A stretch of 64,000 nucleotides of DNA from NCBI RefSeq assembly GCF_000499845.2, contig NC_023757.2, forward strand, positions 3,692,118 through 3,756,117, in the 5' to 3' direction. Under the pieces are notes generated by a model. The model ran no database searches, was not told the origin of the DNA, and worked only from the letters and a program-made list of their open reading frames with translations. Below are positions 11,838-22,600 of the stretch, piece after piece; the stretch's first letter is position 1; every line of letters starts with the position of its first letter. The stretch comes from Phaseolus vulgaris. Lineage: Eukaryota; Streptophyta; Magnoliopsida; Fabales; Fabaceae. Position numbers and translations under genes: made by a program.

Positions 11838-12697
11838 TATTATAAAAAAATCATTAAATAAAAATGAATGTTAGAGATATAAATAATTAGTCGTTGTATT
11901 GACTAAATTAGATATTATTTTAGAGACTAAAAATATTATTGGTGTCTAAATTAGTTTATATTATTGATAAATAGTTTATAAATTGATATCTAACTAGTGT
12001 TGTGAATTCTTTCTTAATTAATGGAAGACATTGACCTATCAATCTTGGGAATTTATCCATTGAATATATTCAATTATGGACATTTCAAAGTCTTGTAATT
12101 ATATCTCTCTTGGAGACTATGAAATTCAACATAGAGAGTTGAAGATTGTCTTTTCAAGGTATCTTAAAAATGTGACAAACATTAATTATCCATTATCTCT
12201 CTATGAAGAAACATTTCTCTCTTATGAGAGAATTAAAATCCACCATAATGTGAGATTAAAAATCCTAGTGAGAGCTAGAAAAACATTTATTTATTTTTAG
12301 TGAGATTAAGTGTTATCCTTATAAAGTGAGAGAAACTAAATATTGTAATTTTACTTTTATAGTAGAGACATTTATAGACTAGGTTATTTCTCAAGTTAGG
12401 AAGGTTGTTTTTGCAAGTACACATTTTGTATCTACACATAAAAGGGAGAAGTAGTTCCGATTTTTTCAACAATTAACTATCAAGGTTTTAGTTACAAACT
12501 TTTGAGTCTAAATAATTGGTAGTTAAAACCTTGACAATTAATTATATATCAATTTAGAAACTATTTATGAATAATATAAACTAATTTAGATACTAATAAT
12601 TTTTTAGTTTCTAAAATAATATATAATTTAGTCAATATAACAACTAATTATTTTTTATTTCTAAAATTTGTTTCTATTTAATGATTTTCTAGTAGTA
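11838..12697. mobile_element. Non-autonomous CACTA element, long copy
   Basis: Both subterminal regions match the other copies in this window: GTTAGAGATA..AATTAGTCG..ATTGACTAAATTAGATA on the left and the inverted counterpart on the right, ending TTTAATGATTTTCTAGTAGTA. The outermost bases are degenerate (no clear CACTA on the left). Unlike the 350-450 bp copies, it has about 450 bp of unrelated interior (about 12000-12480). An open frame at 12076-12300 in that interior shows no motif. Confidence 0.7.
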
Positions 12698-13177
12698 TAA
12701 TGATATTTTAACTATATTGTATCCAACACATCTTAGAGAAGATTTGAATGTAATATAAACAATAACATATATGAATAATAAAGTTTTTATAAAGAAACAT
12801 TTATATAACATAATATTTGTTATATTAATGTTTCTGAATAAGCGATATCAAATCAAACTAAAAGTTTATTCATATAACTATACATATTTGTTTACAAAAA
12901 GCAAAAAATTAATACAAAGATCTCTACAAAAAGATAACTACGCAACTTATAAGTTGCATGAAACTCAAAAGATGCTTCATACTTCATAAATGTATAATTT
13001 ATTTTGAGTCTGTTCACCTGAACATATAAAATTATGTGAGATTAAATTATTATATAAAATTATGTAAGATTAACTTAGAAAGTAGTATCATAATATAAAG
13101 TAAATGAGTCGATCATTGAAGAATTCACAAGTTGGTATTTTAAAAGCAATACAAATAGTCATATCTCAAATATATCT
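12698..13177. other. Intergenic, nothing recognised
   Basis: AT-rich sequence with no supported gene or repeat. Confidence 0.4.
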
Positions 13178-13330
13178 AATGCTTTATTTGGATTAGGGAG
13201 TGGATTTGAGATAATTTGAAGGAAAAATGTGAAGAAAATGAGGTTGTTTGGATTAAGGTATGTTAGAGTAGATTTGTGGGAAAAATTTATTGAAATTTGT
13301 GAGTGATATGATGGTTGAGAGGATTTTTAT
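13178..13330. repeat. MITE-like terminal repeat (inverted orientation)
   Basis: It begins TAATGCTTTATTTGGATTAG and contains a second TTGTTTGGATTAAG about 70 bp on, followed by GAGTAGATTTG. This is the inverse of the ends seen at 10905-11060 and 27550-27611. The other end was not found, so it may be a partial copy. Confidence 0.45.
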
Positions 13331-15436
13331 TTTTTTAAAAATTTGCAAAATGTAATTTTACAAATTTACCCTTATCTTTAAAAATATTTGAATAATAAAA
13401 TATGAGATATTTTTTTTGTATAGATTTAAGTTAATTAAAATATTTGATGTAAAAAATATTTATTTTTATTGAATAATTTTATTTTTATTATAAATACATT
13501 AAAAAAACATTTTCATCAAATCAAATTAATTTTTTTTTATTAATATTATTATTTAATAAATTTATTTTAATTATTATTAAATATGTAATTTATTATTACT
13601 ATTGTTTACAATTTATTATTATTATTATAATATATATAAATATATTTTAAAATATTATTGATCCAATATTTCATTTAAAAAAATATAAATGTATTTAAAA
13701 TAATTTCTACATTAGATAATATTATTATTTTTTTATATTTAATACTATTATTATTTAAATTATCCTTTGTTATAAATAATTATATTTATTATTATTATTA
13801 ATATTATTAAATAATTTTATAACATCAAGGGTAATATGGTTAATTCACATAATCTATGTGACTTTCTTGGCAAATCTTTGGGCACCAGTGAAGATGAAAA
13901 AATGTTGTTCAACACCTTTCTTCACTCACAAATACACGCAAATCAGTGAAAACAAACGAACATAATTTGTGTCTTTCTTTCTTCGTATACGCTGAACAAC
14001 CAGAAACAAACAAAGTCTAAGTGACTGAATTTAAAACAAAAAATAATAAGGTGTACTTAACTCCAAAAATCTTTTCAACTTTTCTTTTTCCGTCTTATTG
14101 GCATGATGTTGAACTCACACATTTTGAGAGACATCCCTTTCTTCTATGTCATGAATTCCCGATTCCATTGGAGAATTCGAACCTATGGGGTTCTCATATC
14201 CTCTTAGAGTTATTTAGAGACATATATCTAAAGTCTCTTTGAGTGATTTGTTTTCTACAAGCATACTTTACAATTTCTTTTCTAAGAAACTTGTAAAATA
14301 TGAATTATACTTAAAACTTTATCACACTAGAAGCTATATTTCAACTTCAAAGTAAATATAACCTTCAACAACTCTCATAAAACATTTCATAAGGCATAAT
14401 ACTACACTAAAAGGTTTTCATATGAAAGAACAATGGTGATTTTAGAAATATGTCATAAGAAAGGTTCAAAAGACAACATATCTATTTTATAAAATGATTT
14501 AAGAGGTTAGGGTTTCATAACCCATAATCCTATGCTTCTCCTATGTCACATTTCTCATCGCAAAAGGAGGAAAATAATGGAAATAGGAGAACCACTCATC
14601 TTTGGAGAAAACTAATGGGTAGAACTTGAAGAGGATGAGGAGAAAAAGTGATGAAGAAACAATGAAAGATGGAACAACAAAGAATCTCTTGATTCCTTGT
14701 TCTTTAGATGGTGAGGAAATATTTTCTCTCTCAATTCTCAAATTTGTTTTGTGTCAAAATTATGTAAAAATAACATGTTAGGTCTATTTATACTCAATTC
14801 ACAGGGGTCAATCTGTTGGCTGGATCATAAAGTGCTAAGAAAATTACTAAAAATTACATTGCCATTACCTTAAATCCGCTGGGTACAACCCCTATGTGTT
14901 GAACGAATTCACTTTCGAGAGAAAGGTTGGAAAAAGGATATTTACTAAGGAAATTTTCGATGATTGTAGCTTCTATACGTTGACCAGATTTACTCTAGAG
15001 GTAAATTTGGTTCAGTTCTAAAAAATTAGTTGAGCCAAAAAAGAAATGCTTGAGCACAACCGGCCTGCAATGATTGGATTGCAAATGACTAAGAAAAAAT
15101 GGAAATGACTAAGCAAAATTATGCAGGAAAACTTCAAAACCTATCTTCTGCATAATTTCACTGAGCAAAGCCGAATCTATAGAGTGAAATTTCCCTAATG
15201 AAAGAACTCTAAAACTATATTTAAAGAGACTGAGGGACTCTCCTACCTAGTATGTTAATATAAAGTTGGATGTTACACAAGATGTTTAAAGATGCAATGA
15301 CAATTAATATAGTTAGTAATATATTTATTTATATCAAATAACACATATATATGATTAGTTGAAAAATGATTCAAAAAAAATTTTGTATCCCGACTGTACA
15401 AGTTTCACACGTTTGTCAGCAGTATTAAAATTAGTT
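13331..15436. other. Intergenic; AT-rich then LTR-like debris
   Basis: 13331-13850 is almost pure A/T with ATT-type simple repeats. From about 13860 to 15250 the composition is mixed and resembles decayed LTR-retrotransposon sequence (phrases such as GTTGAACGAATTCACTTTCG). No protein motif is recognisable, so no family is assigned. Confidence 0.35.
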
Positions 15437-15904
15437 AGTATCAAGGCAAGAAATGGATGAACGGATAAAAACTTCACTGAATTGCTCGAGTTGTTGCATG
15501 AAATACTTTTATAAGGTAACACATTATCGACCTATCACTATGAGGCGAATAAGATATTATGTTCGATGTGTATGAAGTATTAAAAGATACATGCATGCCC
15601 CTAATGATTGTATATTATATAGAAAAGAATTTGAAGCATTGCACTAGTGTCCAAGATGTGGGGTATCTAATTTAGTATCAAGGCAAGAAATGGATGAACG
15701 GATAAAAACTTCACTGAATTGCTCGAGTTGTTGCATGAAATACTTTTATAAGGTAACACATTATCGACCTATCATTATGAGGCGAATAAGATATTATGTT
15801 CCATGTGTATGAAGTATTAAAAGATACATGCATGTCCCTAATGATTGTATATTATATAGAAAAGAATTTGAAGCATTGCACTAGTGTCCAAGATGTGGGG
15901 TATC
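15437..15904 (+). repeat. 237-bp tandem duplication inside a transposase fragment
   Basis: Two nearly identical copies, 15437-15673 and 15674-15904, with a period of 237 bp (exactly 79 codons). Each starts with AGTATCAAGGCAAGAAATGG. Only a handful of single-base differences are visible (CACT/CATT, TTCGATG/TTCCATG, GCCCC/GTCCC), so the duplication is recent compared with the decay of the reading frame. Confidence 0.95.
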
Positions 15905-16060
15905 ACGATATAAAGTGAATGATGATGATGGTGATGAAGATAACATGAAAAATGGTCAAAAGTGTTATGGTATATTCCAGTCATACTGCAATTTAAATAT
16001 TTATTTGGAAATGTTAATTATGCAAAGAACCTTATATGACATGCAAATAAAATAAAATAT
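15470..16060 (+). pseudogene. CACTA transposase fragment, tnp2 family (degenerate)
   Basis: Conceptual translation with frame changes and stops gives the tnp2 signature: FTELLELLHEIL, then YHYEANKIL, KIHACPNDCILYRKEFEALH, CPRCGVSRYKVND, and, in another frame from 15962, VLWYIPVILQFKYLFGN. This follows the family order ELL..., YEAKKIL, IHACPNDC.LYRKE, C..C..SRYK, WYFP..PR.KRLF. The first part is present twice through the 237-bp duplication. It is inactive, with several stops and a frameshift. Known role: the tnp2 protein of En/Spm-type elements cuts the CACTA ends. It may be a relic of the family that mobilised the small CACTA copies here, but sequence relatedness was not tested. Confidence 0.8.
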
Positions 16061-16067
16061 GATGGGT

Positions 16068-16099
16068 TAATAATAATAATAATAATAAGAATAATAATA
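16068..16099. repeat. (TAA)n microsatellite
   Basis: About ten TAA units with one interruption (AAG). Confidence 0.9.
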
Positions 16100-19000
16100 C
16101 TAAATAGATTAAAAGGTGAAGTGTTAGACAAATCAATGAAGCAAGGAAGTAACATTATAACACATATGTTGGGAATGAAATAACTTTGTGAATTTTCTTT
16201 CCTATTGTTATTTATACATGCAATGCTTTATTCAAAATCTTTGTTCTTGTTTTGGTCAAACCAAGTCGATTTCTCGTACAAGGTTATCTGGAGAAATAAC
16301 TCACTGTTATGACTTACCTCTGCATTAGGATGAAAAAGTTCACCATAGTCTCATCTCCACATTCTGTTGTCATTGAGTCCTATGACTGATTGAATAGGGT
16401 TTAAAAACATGAAATCGCATTTCGGCCTCATTCATGCCCTATGGACAATTAATGGTCGTTCCTCACCATTGAGCATTAAGTACACTACCAGTTCTAATGA
16501 ATTGAAATATAAAAGAGAAACATGCATCTATAAACAACAATAACTCCAAAATATCACATAGTCATTCAATCCCAACAATATAGATTTAACAACTCATGAT
16601 AAGATCTTACAGTAATAGTTCAAGATGAGAAGCTAAACACAACAAACACGAATCCTTGACTGTTGTTACTAGTTTGGATTTAAGTTTTCTTCGCTTGAGA
16701 TTGGTGTTCACTTCTTTTGAGGTTCAGGCCTTGTAGCCTGATTGATTCTAAAGTTCTAGATTCTTTGAGTGTAATCTGACAGAATCTCCATATATAAACC
16801 TCTTTCCATATCTCAATTGATCCTTTTGACCTCTATGTTTCTCTACATATTGATATTTCTCTATACCTATTGATATCTCGTAGTGCCTCACGATACTTTG
16901 AACTTTACCGCAAGGTCCCTATTTATAGATTTTAGAAATAGGAATCAAAGGGAATCAAAGAGATTCGTGATTCGTGATTCGTTCAAAGTAGGTCAATTCA
17001 CTTAGTGGATTGACTTTCTTCATCCTTAAGCATTTTTTATTTATTTTAATCTTCATCCCTTGGGCTTCTTGAGATTCCAGAGTCAGGGATTTGTCAAGGA
17101 TTCACTCCAGATCCTACCAATCATTGCAAAATCTTAATTATGAGGTAGGGTTGACTTGACTTAGGCTCCAAGTGAAATCCTCTTGATTCCAAACTTGGTG
17201 CAATTTGGCTTGAGCCCTTTCTAAGTGAATTTGAGCTTTCTTCATGGTTAAGGACTCTCTTTTTCTAAGCTCTTTGATTTTTGCTTAGCCTTTTAGTCTC
17301 TGAAATCCTGTGATTGCACTTCAATTTGCTCAACATATTCAGATGTGCTCAATAAATTGATTATTTTTAATCTACTGAGTCATTCTTCATAAACTGGGTT
17401 GATTGACTGTTATGTTTCATTCTTGTTTGGTTAATTTTTTTGCATAAATTATTAAGGAAATAATAATTATCAAATTATATGCAATTATTATATGTAATAT
17501 TTGACGATATTGTACCCAATTACATGCAATTAATTTAATAATTATAGAATCTCATGATTAGTATCCTACCTAATTAGATTGTAATTTGGGGGAGAGAAAC
17601 TCCCTATATATTTTCCTATACATGAAGTGATGTAATATACACATAAAAGAATAAGAAACATCTCTTCTTCTTACCATTTTTTTATCATTTTCTTATATAA
17701 ATCTCCGCATTTTCCTTATTTTCTTCATATTCTTAATATAAAACTATGGTTTGAATGTTTTGACATGTTTCTTATTTTTTAACACATTTTTCATGAATTA
17801 TATGTCTTTTTTTCTCTGAAATCTAATACAATTAAGCACGTATCAACCATTAATATTAATTATATTATTCTTTCTTTAATGCAATAATAATGTAAAAACA
17901 ATGCACCATGATATAAAAGAAATCCTAAAAGCAATTTATTATTTTCACAACAATGCAATTGGACCTATATAAGCAATGTTCAACTAATTATGCAATCAAT
18001 AAAGCAATTTCAATGTACAAGAAGAGAAATTCCCTCTCAAAAATTGATTATGCAAACTACCCAAATAAATTTTCATTGCATTGTAAGTTGACAATGACAT
18101 AATCAATTATGCCAGATACATAATAAACTATCACAATCCAACTTTGACATAATCAATTAGTACTTTGTCCATAATTAATTATAACGTTGAAAAATACTAG
18201 AAATCTACATTCTTTGCCACCACATCCACCATAATTGACCTCATATTCTTCAACAAACACTTAAAAAATCATGCAAAGACAAAGATAAACAATGAAGTTA
18301 CTTACTTGAAATTGGTGGTCACTTGGAGTTGCAGAATGATGATAATAGGAAAGCTTCTTGAAGGTGAAACACAACCGATAATGGCAAATTTTGGAACTCT
18401 TTACCACACCTAGAGCACTGTGAAGAGAAGAAGAAGCACGTTGAAACCTTACTCAACTTTCATGGTCACCACAACAGTTGGAGACCTTTCATGCACACAC
18501 CAATTTCTTGTCTCTGCCATGTTCACGAGCACATCCAGTTCTTTTCTCCTTCACCTGCAAGCACACTTGAAATCGAATATTGAGCTCTGAATATTATTAG
18601 TTCAACATGCACAGTTCAAATATGTGCAATAAAATCATTGAACAGTAAAAGGTTCACCAGCATGTAAGTGTAGATTACACACAATACCCATAAATACGCT
18701 GACTTTATATCTATTTCACATTATTTTTCTCATTCAACTTTCTTAGTAAATTAACTCAAATCACATATACCAAATATCTAAAATTAACTCAAACTTTTCT
18801 CATAAATAGTAAATACCCTTTATCACACACAACGTTAAAATTAAGCAAGGTTGAAATAATTGATAAGAGGATGAATTAGAAAAAAAAGTAATAGTTGAAA
18901 ATAAACTGACAATATTAAAAAAAATTAAAACAGTACATTGTTGGGACTAAGACAGAAGAAGTACGGTTTTTCACAAATGTAATGCTTTTTATTTCAGAAA

Positions 19001-19400
19001 TTACAATAAATTTGTTTATATAAAAATATTAAATTGTATCTTATACATATGATTATGAAGTGGAAGTCGTGTTCTTATAACTTATAAGTACCATTTTTAT
19101 TCTAAAGTTATATTCTTAAAATACCACTTACCTATTTTTAAATTTTTTAAACTAAACTTAGAAAAAAAACATTATTTTACTAAAAAAACAAGTACAGTAC
19201 AGAAATAAAATAAAAAAGAACAGCATTAAATAAAAATTTGAAAAACCGGAATTGGTGGTGGCCTCGGAAATGATAACACCACGCGACTAGGCGCGTGGTT
19301 GTAACCGACATTCCTTGGTCTCTGATAGAGTCACATCTACATCGATCATTCTTTCCGTCCTTCTCTAAACAGAACGTATGATACACTCTCTATAGAACGC
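16100..19400. other. Intergenic, repeat-derived in part
   Basis: No gene was seen. A stretch at about 17409-17720 has the look of a Copia-type LTR 3' half (GGGGGAGAGAAACTCCCTATATAT, then a leader-like run ending CATCTCTTCTTCTTAC). 16900-16980 has short direct repeats (GGAATCAAAG, ATTCGTG). 18290-18620 is less AT-rich but unrecognised. Confidence 0.35.
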
Positions 19401-19600
19401 GTGAGTCCAACATTCTCCGTCTCTTTCCAGCAGCTTTATTGAAACAAGCATCGCTTTACATTATTAGACCGCGAATCAGCAAAAGCACTCTCTTTGTTCA
19501 CACTTTTTTCACTGTATCTACTCACTCTCTTTCTCTCTCCTCAGCTACACACACAAACCCATTTTCGCAGAGAGAGTGAAGACCTTCGCTGCAGCTAGAG
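19401..19600 (+). promoter_or_regulatory. Likely 5' leader of the DUF1218 gene
   Basis: A CT-rich leader-like stretch (CTCTCTTTCTCTCTCCTCAG) runs directly up to the ATG at 19601. No unambiguous TATA box was seen. Confidence 0.4.
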
Positions 19601-22600
19601 ATGGCAGAGGGAAAAGGGTCCACTCTGGTCCACCTTTTGGTCGTCGTGTTGAGTTTGGTCGCGTTTGGCTTCGCCATAGCCGCCGAGAGAAGACGAAGCG
19701 TCGTAAGCAGCTTTTTTCTTTTCTCTCTCTGCACCCTTTTAATTTTATTCACATTGTTAAGGTTATTTTGCTTTTGTTAGCTTACAGTTGTCTTTCCCCC
19801 TCGTATGTGAGTGTTTCTGCGCGAAGATAACTGTGTCGTAGCTTCACAATTTGACATAGATCTATGTTGAAATTTTATGTCTGAATTTTGTAATTGCCTT
19901 TCCTGTTATTTTTTTGGCTAAACCTTCCGATATCCGCTTATAAAGAAAATGAAAAAATGAACTGAGTTATAATGAATTAAGCTTGTCTTATAAATCAAAC
20001 TAATGTACTTACTTTCTTCGGCGTCGGTCTTGGATGTAAGGATAAAAACTATTAACAAATCTCTAGAATGTTCTTGATTTAATTGGAGTTTTATTTTTAG
20101 CACTCTGTTTTTGAAGTCAAATTTCAATGACGAGTAATTTAGAACAATGAATGTTAATTTAATTTTATGAACTATCTTTCTTTATTCATGTATTTTTTTT
20201 CTTACATTAAAGAGTAACTTCTATAGATGAAGTGGTGAAGTTCATTTGAAAACTTTGAAACTTAAAGATAAGACCAACATTAGCCTTTCCGTAATGGAAT
20301 CTTGTGGAACCTGTTTTCCATCATTAAGTCACTGGAAGGGGAAAATAATGATTTTATTACTATGTTACCGAAATAGTAAAGTTGATAAGAATTTGATTAG
20401 AAGGGGTATGACTATTTGGTAACAATTCATTTATTTTCCCGAAACTTTAGTAATAGAAGAAGTCATATATATATATATATATTTGTGTAAGGTGTACACT
20501 AATGTAACCCATTATAAAATCTTTAGGGATTGAATAAATTATGTAGTGAAAATGATCAAGTTAGTAGACTGCACTAACAATCTATTTGGGATGAATTCTT
20601 TCATAAAAATTATAAATTTCTTGGCAAATTATTGTAAACTCAGACCAAACCAAAATTTGCATTGTCAGCTTTTGGTGTGGTTTAATACACACATAGTGAA
20701 GTTTGGATTACTTTTGGAACAAGAGAGAGAAGCTTGACCTTCTGTATGGTTAATAAAAATACCAAGTTTGGTGTGTTCACTGTGTTAATAAAAATACCAA
20801 GTAGGTTGTCTGCAATCCTACCTTAGACTTAGAGGCAGAAAATTTAAAGTATAGAGACATGTTATTTGTACAACAAATGTCCAATGAAGAGAAATGAAAG
20901 GTTTTGTATGATATGTAATTAATGATGGGATACAGAGAGGAAAAAGAGTACTTTATTATAAATTGTTGCACAAAGAACGCAACACTGGAGCATATTGTTT
21001 ATCCATCACTTTTGTTTCGTCTCAATGTTTCTCTCTTCCTTATACCTTTTAAATCCTGGTCAAGTTTGTGGGGTTTATGTAATTCAAATATTCTACTAAT
21101 AAGAATTATCTTTTCCCAGTTACACCCACATGTAAAGGGTTCATGTGCTTTTACTCTGCCTATTGGCAGGTGGTAAATGCCATAATAACTGTGTTAAGAA
21201 TGATATAATATAAACTCAACTTTTTATATTGTTTATTCCCCATAGTATCTTAAAGAAGCATACCTTAGTTGCGTGACTGCCCTTGAGCTTGAGTATGAGA
21301 GTTGGATTGCATATAATTGATGATATAATTGCCTATCATGCATTCTTTCCAGCTTGATAGCCACCTCTCAATGCCTTGACTTGAACGTGTTATTTTCATC
21401 AATAATCTTAACTTAAATACCCCTATCAAATGCATCCATTAGAGCTTTTTTTGTCACTGAAGGATTTTGTTTGTCAGTCTTGCTAGTTCTTGTTATTTGA
21501 TTCAACTCACATGTTTTTTAATTTTGGGAAGGACCTCTTGGTAATCCCCATAATCAGTGCGACTGATCTTGGAAAACAATTCACTTTTAAATACTTTCCG
21601 CAATTCTTGTTGTCATTCATGCTTTTGTAAGCCATTTTTTGCCACTTCTCCTTCCATGTGAGCAGGAAGGGCAATGTATGGCTGTTAAAGGAACTTGTTG
21701 ATCTATCGGTATTGACTGGTCATAAAAAGAACACCTTCAAGCGCCATGCCACATAGAGAGCTTGGTGCCAGAATAACTAGGGAAAGATCATATATATACA
21801 CAGGACTCCATGTCCCTTGTTCCACACAATAACTTGTCTTACTTGTGCTACTTCTATCATTTTGGTTGACTTCCAAAGAGCTTGCATGTATTCTTCTCCT
21901 TTTGATACCACATATATATCTTCTGTTGTTTCTCGCTTTTTCTCTATAGGTGTATGTATGTGGCCATTATGTTACATTTTTTTCTTCATTGTCATAACTA
22001 ACAGTGCTGGGGTATGGGGAGATTTTAAAGACTTTAGAGCTTGTTGTGTTAAATGTTGGACACAGTGAAGTGTTCACAGAAGACATTATGTAAGGGAGTT
22101 TTCATACATCTTTTTTGTGGCCACATTCTCCACAGTTGACCACTTTCTAACCTTTACCTAGTTTGTTATAAATCAATGGGTTCCGAGTAACTCTAAAAAA
22201 CTATGCCAATGGCAAATAACGTGTTAAACGATAAAATACCTCTTTTATAAAGCATACCTAACGCTAATTCAGAGTGATGGTGAATTTAACACCCTACAAA
22301 ACTTTGCTACTCTTGCATAATGGGAAGTCTAGACATAGTTGTTGCTGCATTTACCTTCAATACCCTTCAGCTAATGTTTTTGCAGTCATAGTTGTTTGTT
22401 TTAAATGAGGTGCGCTATATTTACTTTGTTTTTAATATTCTTATTAATTTGCATTGACATAGTCAACCCTTTTTTTCTTTGCTCTTTCTTGACAGGGAAC
22501 CATGTACAAAATTGAAAAAACAAATGAAACATATTGCAGCTACAGTTCAGATGTTGCAACTGGTTATGGAGTGGGCGCTTTCTTGTTTCTTCTTTCAGGG

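Noticed and set aside
12076..12300. 74-codon open frame inside the long CACTA copy
   Set aside because: No motif, AT-driven composition, and no start context or neighbouring exon; it most likely belongs to element filler.
14021..14242. 73-codon open frame
   Set aside because: No recognisable motif; lies in LTR-like debris.
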